From assembly GCA_023231005.1 (NCBI GenBank), contig JALNWG010000017.1, positions 4,644 to 68,643 on the forward strand: a stretch of DNA of 64,000 nt, in the 5' to 3' direction. Origin of the DNA: Bacteroidales bacterium. GTDB lineage: Bacteria > Bacteroidota > Bacteroidia > Bacteroidales > FEN-979. The translations under genes and the position numbers were made by a program. Positions within the stretch are counted from its first letter, which is position 1. Each line of letters opens with the position of its first letter. Positions 1 to 9,298 of the stretch are shown in pieces. The notes beneath the pieces were generated by a model. That model was not told the origin of the DNA. It ran no database searches and saw only the letters and a list, made by a program, of their open reading frames with translations.

Positions 1-608
1 GCCTTTCCGTTGGATTTATTTCTGTTGCCATATCATTATTGATTGGGATTTTGGCCGGGTCGCTGGGAGGCTTTTTTGGGGGATGGATTGATAAAATAAT
101 TGTATGGTTTATCAACGTGGTTTGGTCCATTCCAACATTATTGCTGGTTATCGCTATTACATTTGCTTTGGGGAAAGGCTTCTGGCAGGTTTTTATCGCT
201 GTAGGATTGACCATGTGGGTAGAAGTTGCCAGGGTCGTAAGGGGACAAATTCTGAGCATTCGTGAAAAAGAGTATGTTGAAGCAGCCAGAGCTCTCGGAT
301 ATTCAAATTTTCGTACAATATTTTATCATATTCTGCCGAATGTAATGTCGGCTGTCATCGTAATTTCAGCAGCCAATTTTGCTTCTGCAATTCTAATGGA
401 AGCTGGGTTAAGCTTTCTCGGATTGGGAGTCCAGCCACCAGTTCCATCGTGGGGATCAATGATAAAAGAAAACTATGGATATATTGTCTTAGACTATGCC
501 TATCTCGCGATTTTACCGGGATTAGCAATAATGTTGATGGTATTGGCATTCATGCTTATTGGCAACAGCCTCAGAGATGCCCTGGATGTCAGGATGAGTG
601 AAGTTTAA
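1..608 (+). CDS. ABC transporter permease, DppC/OppC type (5' end outside window)
   Basis: Inner-membrane permease of a binding-protein-dependent importer of the peptide/nickel family. The reading frame is open from base 3 of the window, so the N-terminus lies upstream; an internal TTG at 39 is not a convincing start. The visible ~200 residues contain several hydrophobic helices. The EAA loop that contacts the ATPase is clear: EAARALGYSNFRTIFYHILP, with the conserved Gly and the I-x-LP ending. The C-terminal part (FLGLGVQPPVPSWGSMI) is typical of DppC/OppC. Its partner subunits are not visible. The stop codon overlaps the stop of the convergent DUF5723 gene. Family call is firm; substrate is unknown. 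Confidence 0.88.
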   Translation, partial: LSVGFISVAISLLIGILAGSLGGFFGGWIDKIIVWFINVVWSIPTLLLVIAITFALGKGFWQVFIAVGLTMWVEVARVVRGQILSIREKEYVEAARALGYSNFRTIFYHILPNVMSAVIVISAANFASAILMEAGLSFLGLGVQPPVPSWGSMIKENYGYIVLDYAYLAILPGLAIMLMVLAFMLIGNSLRDALDVRMSEV

Positions 609-2095
609 TAATGAATTTCTTTTGTTTCATTGTTGCCGCAGTGTTTCGTCCCTTTATTTCCACATACCCCTTTATTGAAAAACAGTTTAACTGAGAAATA
701 TATATCCATCCCGGTAAAATTATTAAAATTAAAAAATTCTCCAAGTTTATCAGTTCCAATCGTAAACCCATATATTCTTAATGCCATTCCAATTCTCGGC
801 AAAGTCCAATCGTACAGAGAAATGGGTAGACTGACTTCAAGCCATCGTTTTTCGTATCGAGGGGTAATTGATATTTCTGCTGGACGCGCCAAAGAACCAC
901 GACTAAGGGGAAATCCATAAATCAGGCTTGCGTTTAAATACCAGAAAGATTTTAAGTGATAATCAAATTGAATTGACAGCGCAGAAGGCAACCACATGGT
1001 AAATTTCTCGCCAATATCAGCCGAAGTGGTATCCCCGTAAAATTTATAACTTATTGTATCAAGGATTTGATTAACGCTTCTGAAATTCATTTTTGTAACA
1101 TTTTCCCAGTATGAAGAGCGATTGTCTATTCCTAGTTTGCGTGCATTATTATTGAATTGTATTCCTCCAATATCGATAAGGGAAATCCCAATCCGGTATA
1201 GGTAATCTTCATACTCCTGTGCACATAACGAAGTATAATATTGGTTTTGATGATAATGCGATAACCGTTGATACGTAATACCCACATCAAAACCAAAGCC
1301 ACCTCCATTAAGAATGTTATCTGTTTTTATTCCATTGGAATAATAATTTAGAGGGAGTGAAATTCCGATTTCCCCCTTTAAATTTTTAATATTAAAGGTT
1401 GAATCGTTTAACACAGTATAGTCAAGATTCTGAATATTGGCATACACAGCACCTACACCAAATAGTCGCTTTATACCTATCCCGACCGAGATTTTATCAA
1501 ATCTCCGGGCATAAACCGTGTTTGAATATGCCAGACCTATTTCTGCCCATGCCATACCGGAAGCGGCGAATGGTTGGTCATCCTGGTAGTTTATGTTATG
1601 TTGAGGCCTGTAATTGAGACCCAGATATGCAAAATTAGCTAACTCATAGGGAACGTTATGTAAGGAAAAAACCGACCTGACTGCTGTAGTAATTGCAAAT
1701 GCATGTTTGCCTGTGATCAACATAACTCCAGGACCATTTATCCTAAGATTTATAAAAGCACTTTTTCGGTTTTTATTCTCGTATTGATAAAAGATTCGCT
1801 CTTCTGTACCAAAATTTTCCTGATGGGTCGGCCATTCGTACCCTGCCTTAAAAAAATTCGAGAAACGGTAATCTTTTTTATCAATATAAATTGCATTATT
1901 ATCTTCAAAAATATCCAGACCTATTATTTGAATATCGAGATATGTCTTTGAATTATGAAGAGAACTTGGGTTTAGTTGGATACCATTTATTCCGGCATAA
2001 TTTCCAAGAGTCATTCCCAACATCTCCTGCCCCCTAACATAATGACAGGGTAAAAAAAATGCCAACACTAAAAATATCAATTTTCTACGGCTCAT
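605..2095 (-). CDS. DUF5723-type predicted outer-membrane beta-barrel protein
   Basis: Predicted exported protein of about 496 residues. I place the start at the ATG at 2095, because the protein then opens with a basic tip and a hydrophobic signal sequence (MSRRKLIFLVLAFFLPC) ending near VRGQ; an in-frame start 30 bases upstream would bury it. The rest alternates short amphipathic strands rich in Tyr, Asn and Gly (for example NGGGFGFDVGITYQRLSHYH), as expected for an outer-membrane barrel. It begins with a conserved-looking segment about a 'GNYAGINGIQLNPSSL' repeat, as in the PorV/DUF5723 group of Bacteroidetes. Specific function unknown. It stands alone on this strand and converges on the ABC permease, the two stop codons overlapping. 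Confidence 0.75.
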   Translation of the reverse strand: MSRRKLIFLVLAFFLPCHYVRGQEMLGMTLGNYAGINGIQLNPSSLHNSKTYLDIQIIGLDIFEDNNAIYIDKKDYRFSNFFKAGYEWPTHQENFGTEERIFYQYENKNRKSAFINLRINGPGVMLITGKHAFAITTAVRSVFSLHNVPYELANFAYLGLNYRPQHNINYQDDQPFAASGMAWAEIGLAYSNTVYARRFDKISVGIGIKRLFGVGAVYANIQNLDYTVLNDSTFNIKNLKGEIGISLPLNYYSNGIKTDNILNGGGFGFDVGITYQRLSHYHQNQYYTSLCAQEYEDYLYRIGISLIDIGGIQFNNNARKLGIDNRSSYWENVTKMNFRSVNQILDTISYKFYGDTTSADIGEKFTMWLPSALSIQFDYHLKSFWYLNASLIYGFPLSRGSLARPAEISITPRYEKRWLEVSLPISLYDWTLPRIGMALRIYGFTIGTDKLGEFFNFNNFTGMDIYFSVKLFFNKGVCGNKGTKHCGNNETKEIHY

Positions 2096-2222
2096 AATGT
2101 TATTAAATGTCACCCTAAAATCCAAAGATAAACGAAAAGAGAATATGAATATTTCAATAGAGTCTAATTACGAAGCTGTCATTAAAGTACATTAATATGT
2201 TATCTTAAATCATAAAAAAGTG

Positions 2223-2230
2223 TAACTTTG
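2223..2230 (+). promoter_or_regulatory. Bacteroidetes -7 element for tRNA-Leu
   Basis: TAACTTTG matches the TAnnTTTG -7 element of the Bacteroidetes housekeeping sigma factor and lies about 29 bases before the mature tRNA end. No clear -33 TTTG is visible at the expected distance, so this is a moderate call. Confidence 0.4.
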
Positions 2231-2258
2231 CAATCCTGTTTTTATTGGGATCCAATGG

Positions 2259-2340
2259 GCGGATGTGGCGTAATTGGTAGCCGCGCAAGACTTAGGATCT
2301 TGTGCCTTCGGGCGTGGGGGTTCGAGTCCCTTCATCCGCA
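2259..2340 (+). tRNA. tRNA-Leu (anticodon UAG)
   Basis: A cloverleaf can be drawn by eye. The acceptor stem GCGGATG (2259-2265) pairs with CATCCGC (2333-2339), followed by discriminator A at 2340. The anticodon stem CAAGA/TCTTG encloses the loop CTTAGGA, giving anticodon TAG. A short variable arm (GTGCCTTCGGGCGT) and the T arm GGGGG-TTCGAGT-CCCTT follow. The length of 82 and the extra arm fit a class II leucine tRNA. CCA is not encoded. It is followed 34 bases later by tig, with which it may share a transcript. Confidence 0.95.
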
Positions 2341-2374
2341 CGATCAGAAATGAACATAACACAATAATTATTTC

Positions 2375-3595
2375 ATGAACATAACCAGAGAAAACACCGG
2401 CGAACTGACTGCCACATTAAAAATCGAGATTGTTCCGGCAGATTATACTAAGGCTGTTGAAAAGCAAATCAACGATTATAAAAAGAAAGCCAACCTGCCC
2501 GGATTTCGTCCCGGACATATTCCCGTTGGTCTCATTAAAAAAATGTATGGAAAAGCTGTCTTAGCTGATGAAGTAAATAAGCTTCTCTCAGATTCCCTAA
2601 TGAATTATATCAAAGATGAAAAAATTGACATCCTTGGTAATCCGCTCCCTAACATAGAAAAAGATGTTGAAGTTGATTTTGATAATCAAACTTCTTTTAC
2701 TTTTTATTTTGACCTTGGAATAGCTCCTGAATTTTCAATACCTTTTGATCAAAACCTTCATGTTGATAAATATCTTATTCAGGTTGATAATGAGATGATC
2801 AATAAATATGTTGAAAACACACGTAAACAATTCGGGAAACCTCTTGTTTCCGACGTATCTTCAGAAGAGAAAATCTCAGAACAACCGGATGTTAAAAAAG
2901 ATGAACCTAAGAAAGAGCCTGAAGTTGAATTGGCCGAAATGAACGCTGAATTTTTTGATAAAGTATATCCTGGAATGAAGATTGAGACTGAGGAAGATTT
3001 CAGGAATCAAGTAAAAATTGATGCCAGTACAAGTTTTTCATCCGAAACCGATAAACTTTTCTTTAATCAGGCTACCGATGCTTTGGTGAAAAGCACCAAC
3101 ATTACCATGCCGGATTCATTTCTTAAAAGATGGCTTCTTGAAAACAATGAAGGGAAATATTCTCCAGAAGAAATCGAAAAAAATTATTCCTCTTTTGCCG
3201 AATCAATGAAATGGCAGCTTATCGAAAATAAAATCATCAAAGAAAATTCCATTTCAATAACCGATGAAGATATCCGGCAATATATCCGCACCTATTTATT
3301 GCGACAAGTATTGACAAGTGAAATAGACCCTGAGATGCAAAAACGCTACGATTCGATCGTAGATGCTTTTATGCAGAACAAGGAACAGGTTCAACGGATC
3401 AATGACCAACTTTATAATGCAAAGATGCTGGAACTTTTTAAGGAAAAGCTCAACATTGATACAAAAGAAGTCAGCTACGACGAATTCATCAAAATTGCTT
3501 CTAGCATACATACGCATGACCACGAAAATGAGCTTGGTCATGACCATGACCATGAGCATGACCATGAGCATGAAGACAACAAATCAAATCAATAA
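2375..3595 (+). CDS. tig: Trigger factor (ribosome-associated chaperone) with His-rich tail
   Basis: Chaperone that binds the ribosome exit tunnel and shelters nascent chains. The N-terminal ribosome-binding domain carries the signature LPGFRPGHIPVGLIKK (residues 41-56). At 406 residues it is shorter than the proteobacterial protein. Residues ~150-195 are an acidic/Lys-rich linker rather than a recognisable FKBP prolyl isomerase domain, as is common in Bacteroidetes. A helical C-terminal domain follows. The last 30 residues carry nine histidines alternating with Asp/Glu (GHDHDHEHDHEHED), encoded by near-perfect repeats of CATGACCATGAG; this looks like a metal-binding extension. It heads the tig-clpP-clpX set, 18 bases before clpP, coupling folding to proteolysis. 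Confidence 0.93.
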   Translation: MNITRENTGELTATLKIEIVPADYTKAVEKQINDYKKKANLPGFRPGHIPVGLIKKMYGKAVLADEVNKLLSDSLMNYIKDEKIDILGNPLPNIEKDVEVDFDNQTSFTFYFDLGIAPEFSIPFDQNLHVDKYLIQVDNEMINKYVENTRKQFGKPLVSDVSSEEKISEQPDVKKDEPKKEPEVELAEMNAEFFDKVYPGMKIETEEDFRNQVKIDASTSFSSETDKLFFNQATDALVKSTNITMPDSFLKRWLLENNEGKYSPEEIEKNYSSFAESMKWQLIENKIIKENSISITDEDIRQYIRTYLLRQVLTSEIDPEMQKRYDSIVDAFMQNKEQVQRINDQLYNAKMLELFKEKLNIDTKEVSYDEFIKIASSIHTHDHENELGHDHDHEHDHEHEDNKSNQ

Positions 3596-3613
3596 CAATT
3601 AAAAACCGCCATT

Positions 3614-4288
3614 ATGGATGAATTTTCTAAATTCGCTATCGGCACAAGAGGGGTCAGCAGTTTAACCCTTGAAAAATATAAATCCATTTCAGCCAACTAC
3701 ATTTCTCCTACCATCATAGAAGAACGTCAACTTAACATCGCCACGATGGATGTGTTCTCGCGACTCATGATGGACCGTATAATCTTTTTGGGTGTTCCCA
3801 TTGATGATTATGTCGCCAACATTATTCAGGCACAGCTCCTTTTTCTTGAATCGGTCGATTCAAGAAAGGATATCCAGATTTATTTGAATACCCCTGGCGG
3901 ATCGGTATACGCTGGTTTGGGTATTTATGACACAATGCAGTATATCAACCCGAATGTGGCAACAATCTGCACCGGAATGGCTGCTTCCATGGGCGCGATT
4001 TTATTATGTGCTGGTGAAAAAGGAAAGCGTACGGCATTGAAACATTCAAGAATATTGATTCATCAACCCATGGGTAGTGCAGAAGGTCAAGCCTCTGACA
4101 TTGACATCACGGCCAGGGAAATTCAAAAGATAAAAAAAGAATTGTATGAGATAATCGCAGTTCATTCAGGTCAACCTTTTAAAAAAATCCTGAAAGACGC
4201 TGATCGTGATTATTGGATGACGAGCGAAGAGGCGCTTAAGTACGGAATGATTGACGAAATTTTAGTCAGATCGAAAAAAGAGAATTAA
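3614..4288 (+). CDS. clpP: ATP-dependent Clp protease proteolytic subunit
   Basis: Serine protease that forms the two-ring barrel of ClpXP in the cytoplasm. Catalytic serine lies in GMAASMGA (Ser125) and the histidine in RILIHQPMG (His150); the acidic residue is expected within KDADRDYW (~195-199). The oxyanion-region glycines (LNTPGGSVYAG, 91-101) are intact. An N-terminal extension of about 30 residues before the usual ClpP core may be a propeptide, as in other Bacteroidetes. The gene is 9 bases upstream of clpX and follows tig, the usual order, so one operon is likely. Length (224) and motifs are normal. Confidence 0.97.
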   Translation: MDEFSKFAIGTRGVSSLTLEKYKSISANYISPTIIEERQLNIATMDVFSRLMMDRIIFLGVPIDDYVANIIQAQLLFLESVDSRKDIQIYLNTPGGSVYAGLGIYDTMQYINPNVATICTGMAASMGAILLCAGEKGKRTALKHSRILIHQPMGSAEGQASDIDITAREIQKIKKELYEIIAVHSGQPFKKILKDADRDYWMTSEEALKYGMIDEILVRSKKEN

Positions 4289-4297
4289 AACTTCAAC

Positions 4298-5533
4298 ATG
4301 GCAAAAACAAGCGAAAAATGTTCCTTTTGCGGCCGTGATAAAAAGGAAACCCGTATTCTGATTGCTGGTTTATCCGCACATATCTGTGACAGTTGTGTAC
4401 AACAAGCACAAATTATTCTTCAGGAAGAATTAGCTGCCGAAAAGCCTAAGGAGATTCAGGATTATAAATTGCTTAAACCTGTTGAAATAAAAAAATATCT
4501 CGACGACTATGTGATTGGCCAGGAAGAAGCGAAACGAATCATTTCTGTAGCTGTTTATAATCATTACAAGCGGATCAATCATGCCAGTAGTATAAAACCT
4601 GGAGATGTTGAAATCGAAAAATCCAATATTGTCATTATCGGGGAAACAGGTACAGGAAAAACATTGCTTGCCAGGACAATTGCGAAAATGCTCCATGTTC
4701 CTTTTTGCATTGCCGATGCCACCGCTCTTACTGAAGCCGGTTATGTTGGTGAAGACGTGGAGAGCATTTTGGCGCGACTTCTCCAGGTAGCTGATTACAA
4801 TGTTGCCGCAGCCGAACGTGGAATTGTTTTTATTGATGAAATTGATAAAATTGCACGTAAAGCAGACAACCCGTCAATTACACGTGATGTGAGCGGAGAA
4901 GGAGTTCAACAGGCTTTACTGAAAATGCTTGAGGGATCCATTGTAAATGTACCTCCTCAGGGAGGTCGGAAACATCCAGAGCAAAAGATGATCCAGATCA
5001 ACACACAAAATATTTTATTTATTACAGGTGGGGCTTTTGACGGGATTGACAAAAAAATTGCAAATCGCCTCCAAACAAGCCGGATTGGTTATAAAATTGA
5101 TAAAAAGCATGATTCCATCGATAAAGATAACCTTTTGCAATATATCTCTCCTGTTGATTTAAAAGCTTTCGGATTAATTCCTGAACTGGTTGGGCGTATT
5201 CCTATTGTCACCTTTATGCATACTTTGGATAAAGCAACCCTAAGACGCATTCTCACTGAGCCAAAAAATGCCCTGATCAAACAATTTACAAAACTTTTTG
5301 AACTTGATAATATAAAATTGACATTTGATCCGGAGGCTCTTGATTTTATCGTTGAAAAGTCTGTCGAATTTAAATTGGGAGCCCGTGGCTTACGTTCCAT
5401 TCTTGAAGGAATACTGACAGATTCCATGTTTGAACTACCCTCAAAAGGAACCAATAAATCACTTCATGTAACGGTTCCATTTATCCAGGAAAAATTTCAG
5501 AAAACCAGTATTGCCAGGCTAAAGGTGGCCTAA
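4298..5533 (+). CDS. clpX: ATP-dependent Clp protease ATP-binding subunit ClpX
   Basis: AAA+ unfoldase that delivers substrates to ClpP. The N-terminal zinc-binding domain has four cysteines (C8, C11, C30, C33) in the CSFC...CDSC arrangement. Walker A is GETGTGKT (115-122), the pore loop follows in GYVGEDVES, Walker B is FIDEIDK (~180-186), and the RKH loop is GGRKHPEQ. Sensor and C-terminal helical regions (ELVGRIPIV, GARGLRSI) are intact. At 411 residues it is full length. It follows clpP directly. Nothing unusual. Confidence 0.97.
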   Translation: MAKTSEKCSFCGRDKKETRILIAGLSAHICDSCVQQAQIILQEELAAEKPKEIQDYKLLKPVEIKKYLDDYVIGQEEAKRIISVAVYNHYKRINHASSIKPGDVEIEKSNIVIIGETGTGKTLLARTIAKMLHVPFCIADATALTEAGYVGEDVESILARLLQVADYNVAAAERGIVFIDEIDKIARKADNPSITRDVSGEGVQQALLKMLEGSIVNVPPQGGRKHPEQKMIQINTQNILFITGGAFDGIDKKIANRLQTSRIGYKIDKKHDSIDKDNLLQYISPVDLKAFGLIPELVGRIPIVTFMHTLDKATLRRILTEPKNALIKQFTKLFELDNIKLTFDPEALDFIVEKSVEFKLGARGLRSILEGILTDSMFELPSKGTNKSLHVTVPFIQEKFQKTSIARLKVA

Positions 5534-5591
5534 GATACCAAACCTTGAATCGTTTTCGTTATATGAATACCTTTCATATATCGGGGTTGAA

Positions 5592-6173
5592 ATGTACAGA
5601 GTAATCCTTTTCATACTTTTGACTATTATTGCTTTCATGAGCCCCGCCCAGGATACTACAAAAATTATTGTACCAGCAAAAATTATTGATGGAGACACCA
5701 TTGCTTTAATAGATATTTATCCGGCAATCGTATTTCCAACAGTTGCATTTAGCACAAAACGAGCAACAGTGCGCTATGACCGATTGGTTTATAATGTTAA
5801 AAAGGTATATCCCTATGCAAAATTAGCTGGAAAGAAATTGCGTGAATTTAAATCTGTTCTTGACACCCTTAAATCAGAAAAAGAGCAGAAACGTTTTATC
5901 AAGAGTGCAGAAAAGCAATTAGAAGCACAATTTGGGAATGAAATTAAGGATCTCAGTTTTAATCAGGGAAAAATTTTAATAAAGCTTATTTACCGAGAAA
6001 CCGGAAATTCAACTTTTGATATTGTAAAAGAGTTACGTGGGAGTTTCAACGCCTTTATTTGGCAAACTCTGGCCCGAATTTTCGGATACGATTTAAAAAC
6101 AAATTATGATCCGGCTGGAACCGACCAGGCTATTGAACAGATTGTGCTTATGATCGATGCTGGTGCAATTTAA
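5592..6173 (+). CDS. DUF4294 family protein, predicted exported
   Basis: A 193-residue protein with an N-terminal hydrophobic signal (MYRVILFILLTIIAFMSPAQ), probably cleaved after the Ala or leading to a periplasmic location. The body carries the DUF4294 signature seen across Bacteroidetes: NVKKVYPYAKLAGKKLREF, then QGKILIKLIYRETGNSTF and ELRGSFNAFIWQTLARIFG. No catalytic motif is known to me for this family. It sits 58 bases after clpX and 53 before a glycosyltransferase gene and may be transcribed alone. Family assignment rests on these motifs; the function is unknown. Confidence 0.8.
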   Translation: MYRVILFILLTIIAFMSPAQDTTKIIVPAKIIDGDTIALIDIYPAIVFPTVAFSTKRATVRYDRLVYNVKKVYPYAKLAGKKLREFKSVLDTLKSEKEQKRFIKSAEKQLEAQFGNEIKDLSFNQGKILIKLIYRETGNSTFDIVKELRGSFNAFIWQTLARIFGYDLKTNYDPAGTDQAIEQIVLMIDAGAI

Positions 6174-6226
6174 TTTCACAATAAAGGGATAAACTGTAAC
6201 TTTACCAGCAAATCAGGATAATCTGA

Positions 6227-8194
6227 ATGAAGCTCTCCATTGTCATCGTTAATTATAATGTAAAATACTTTCTTGAACAGTGTCTTCACTCTGTTCAAAA
6301 TGCTTGCCAGGGCATAGACAGTGAAATCTTTGTAACAGATAATAATTCCGTAGATGGTTCCATAAAGATGGTAAAAGAGAAATTCCCTGATGTCATCCTG
6401 ATAGAAAACAAGGAAAACAAAGGATTTTCTTATGCCAACAACCAAGCCATCCGAAAATCCAGAGGAGAATATATACTTTTATTGAATCCCGATACTATTG
6501 TTGAGGATGATACCCTTCGTAAAGTTGTTGATTTCATGGATCAACATCCCGATGCTGGAGGACTGGGCGTTAAAATGCTGGATGGAAAAGGAAAATTTCT
6601 TCCTGAAAGCAAACGTGGTCTTCCAACTCCTTCTGTCGCCTTTTTCAAAGTGTTCGGTTTTTCTTCATTATTCCCGAAATCACGCCTTTTCAGCAGGTAT
6701 CATCTCGGTTTTCTGGATAAAGATCAGATACATGAAGTGGATGTCTTAGCAGGGGCATTCATGCTTTTACGAAAAAAAGTTCTGAATGAGATCGGGCTAC
6801 TTGACGAATCCTTCTTTATGTACGGAGAGGATATCGATTTGAGTTACAGAATTTCGCTTGCCGGATATAAAAATTATTACTATCCCGGGACAAGAATCAT
6901 TCATTATAAAGGTGAAAGCACAAAAAAAGGCAGTTTAAATTATGTGTTTGTATTCTATAATGCGATGATTGTTTTTGCGAAAAAACATTTTTCTAAAAAA
7001 AATGCAAGGGTGTTTTCTTTAATGATCAACCTTGCCATTTATTTTCGTGCTTTTCTTTCGATTTTAACTCGGTTTGCAAAAAGGATCATTCTTCCTTTTC
7101 TCGATGCATCATTGATTTTTATTGGCATTTTTTTTATTACTAGTTATTGGGAAAAACATTTTATTTTTCCCGATGGAGGACATTATCCTTTTGCTTTTAT
7201 TTCTATTGCAGTTCCTGTTTATCTGGCCATCTGGCTTCTTTGTATTTATTTAAGCGGAGGATATGATAAACCGATAAAACTCAGGAAAATAATTCAGGGA
7301 ATGATCGCAGGAACCATTATTATCTTGGTCCTCTACAGTTTACTGAATGAGCATTACCGTTTTTCTCGTGCATTGATATTTCTGGGGGCTATATGGGGTA
7401 CCACCGTTATTATCGTTGTACGTTTATTTCTCCATGTTTTTAACATAAATGGATACAAACTTAATGTTCAAAAAACTAAACGCTTTATTATAGTTGGAGA
7501 AAAAGAGGAATCCGACAGAGTCCGTGACCTTCTTCAGCAAACGGGCATGAACCCTGCATTTATCGGCATGGTAAGTTTTCATCATCATCGATATAATTCC
7601 AATGGCTTCATAGGACATTTAGGACAAATCAAAGAGATCATCACCATTCATAAAATTGATGAAGTCATTTTTTGTGCAAAAGACGTACCTGCCCAAGTAA
7701 TAATTGATAAAATGGCTGAGTTGAAAAATGAACAGGTAGATTATAAGATTGCTCCACCCGAAAGTTTGTCCATAATTGGAAGTAATTCCATCAATACCTC
7801 TGGAGATCTTTATGTCATTGACATCAATACAATTATAAAAAGAGCAAACCGTCGGAATAAGCGAATGCTTGATTTTACTGTTTCTTGTTCACTTTTTCTT
7901 CTCTATCCTTTCATGATTTTCTTTGTCAAAAAGCCATTGGGACTTTTAAAAAATATTGGTGCTGTGCTGTTTTCATACAAATCATGGGTAGGCTATATTC
8001 CCCTTACAGAAAATGAATCTCAACGCTTGCCAGAAATAAAAAAAGGAGTACTCCATCAATTAGATGCATTAAATGAAAAGAATTTACCTTTAGATACCTC
8101 TTCACGTCTTAATTTTTTATATGCACGCGATTACAAACTACTCAATGATATTAATATCATTATCAAGGGATTCAGAGAATTGGGCAGACGATAA
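6227..8194 (+). CDS. Glycosyltransferase family 2 fused to a degenerate sugar-phosphate-transferase-like membrane region
   Basis: A 655-residue two-part protein. Residues 1-~270 are a GT-A glycosyltransferase 2 of the rhamnosyltransferase (WbbL) kind: SIVIVNYNVKYFLEQCLHS at the N-terminus, LLNPDT as the metal-binding region, and FFMYGEDIDLSYR near the end of the catalytic domain. Residues ~285-400 hold several membrane helices. Residues ~425-530 look like the nucleotide-binding domain that precedes the catalytic part of WcaJ-type polyisoprenyl-phosphate sugar transferases. The following NKRMLDFTVSCSLFLLYPF resembles the helix that opens the sugar-transferase domain. The catalytic segment is not recognisable and the protein ends about 90 residues later. 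Probably acts in surface polysaccharide assembly at the inner membrane. No other polysaccharide genes are adjacent. Confidence 0.75.
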   Translation: MKLSIVIVNYNVKYFLEQCLHSVQNACQGIDSEIFVTDNNSVDGSIKMVKEKFPDVILIENKENKGFSYANNQAIRKSRGEYILLLNPDTIVEDDTLRKVVDFMDQHPDAGGLGVKMLDGKGKFLPESKRGLPTPSVAFFKVFGFSSLFPKSRLFSRYHLGFLDKDQIHEVDVLAGAFMLLRKKVLNEIGLLDESFFMYGEDIDLSYRISLAGYKNYYYPGTRIIHYKGESTKKGSLNYVFVFYNAMIVFAKKHFSKKNARVFSLMINLAIYFRAFLSILTRFAKRIILPFLDASLIFIGIFFITSYWEKHFIFPDGGHYPFAFISIAVPVYLAIWLLCIYLSGGYDKPIKLRKIIQGMIAGTIIILVLYSLLNEHYRFSRALIFLGAIWGTTVIIVVRLFLHVFNINGYKLNVQKTKRFIIVGEKEESDRVRDLLQQTGMNPAFIGMVSFHHHRYNSNGFIGHLGQIKEIITIHKIDEVIFCAKDVPAQVIIDKMAELKNEQVDYKIAPPESLSIIGSNSINTSGDLYVIDINTIIKRANRRNKRMLDFTVSCSLFLLYPFMIFFVKKPLGLLKNIGAVLFSYKSWVGYIPLTENESQRLPEIKKGVLHQLDALNEKNLPLDTSSRLNFLYARDYKLLNDINIIIKGFRELGRR

Positions 8195-8450
8195 AAAAAG
8201 GATATCTGTTGGAAAAGTATTTGCAATGTTATATTCGCCATTGGTAAAAAACATATCACAACAAGAAAATATTTCATTTAACAAATTGGATAACCTTCCA
8301 GGAACAGGAAAAAATGATTGTCTCACAAAACAGGATCTTATTAATTATCTTAGATATAGAAAGTCTGAGGCATTTGAAGTGACGACTTCCCCAACTTCCA
8401 TATCCACTTCACCCCATCTTGAACAATTTGACCTAACACAAATTATATAA

Positions 8451-9281
8451 ATGGAACTTCATCTTACAAAGCCAATTGCTTTCCTTGACCTGGAAACCAC
8501 AGGCATCAAAATTGCCACCGACCGGATTGTTGAAATATGCATTTTAAAACAACAGGTAGATGGTTCTACACGGATTAAAACCCTTTTGATTAATCCAGAA
8601 ATGGTCATTCCACCTGAAGTCATAGCAATTCATGGAATTACGAATGAACAGGTTAAAGATGCTCCTACGTTCAAGGATGTTGCCCATGATCTTATCCGGT
8701 TTCTGGAAAATTGCGATATGGCTGGCTATAATTCCAACCATTTTGATATTCCACTCCTTGTTGAGGAATTTTTACGAGCAGATATTGATTTCGACTTAAA
8801 AGGACGAAGGTTTGTTGATGTTCAGAATATTTTTCACAAAATGGAACCAAGAAACCTTATTGCCGCGTACAAATTTTACTGTTCAAAAGATCTAACTCAT
8901 GCTCATAGCGCAGAAGCTGATACAGTTGCGACTTATGAAGTTCTTAAAGCCCAGTTAGATCGGTATGCAACAGTATCTATCAAAGATCATAAAGGAAATG
9001 TTATTCAACCCATTGTCAATGACATACAGGCACTTAGTGAGTTCTCCTCTTCTTCAAAATTCGTAGACCTTGCAGGACTAATCATCTATAATGAAAAAAA
9101 AATGGAAGTGTTTAATTTTGGCAAACATAAAGGCAAACAAGTTATTCAGGTATTTAAGGATGAACCCTCTTATTATGATTGGATTATGAAGAGTGAGTTT
9201 CCACGCTCCACAAAAAAAGTCATTACATCTCTCAAATTGAAAGGATCGAATTCGGCTTCTGTTAAACTTGAATTGTTTTAA
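8451..9281 (+). CDS. DEDDh 3'-5' exonuclease (DNA polymerase III epsilon-like)
   Basis: Exonuclease of the DnaQ superfamily, 276 residues. Motif Exo I is AFLDLETTGI (Asp13 and Glu15 are metal ligands). HGIT, typical of the family, follows. Exo II is YNSNHFDIPLL and Exo III is THAHSAEADTVATYEV, giving the DEDDh set. After the nuclease domain (~170 residues) is a C-terminal segment, FNFGKHKGKQVIQV...YYDWIM, present in many Bacteroidetes exonucleases of this type; its role is unknown to me. Whether this is the replicative proofreading subunit or a repair nuclease cannot be decided here. It is 18 bases before the FAH-family gene. Confidence 0.9.
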   Translation: MELHLTKPIAFLDLETTGIKIATDRIVEICILKQQVDGSTRIKTLLINPEMVIPPEVIAIHGITNEQVKDAPTFKDVAHDLIRFLENCDMAGYNSNHFDIPLLVEEFLRADIDFDLKGRRFVDVQNIFHKMEPRNLIAAYKFYCSKDLTHAHSAEADTVATYEVLKAQLDRYATVSIKDHKGNVIQPIVNDIQALSEFSSSSKFVDLAGLIIYNEKKMEVFNFGKHKGKQVIQVFKDEPSYYDWIMKSEFPRSTKKVITSLKLKGSNSASVKLELF

Positions 9282-9298
9282 ACGAATCTTACTCAAAC

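Noticed and set aside
8121..8450. Open frame of 109 codons overlapping the end of the glycosyltransferase fusion gene.
   Set aside because: Half lies inside the real gene; the remainder is polar and Ser/Thr-rich with no motif or ribosome-binding site. The 256-base gap is better read as intergenic.
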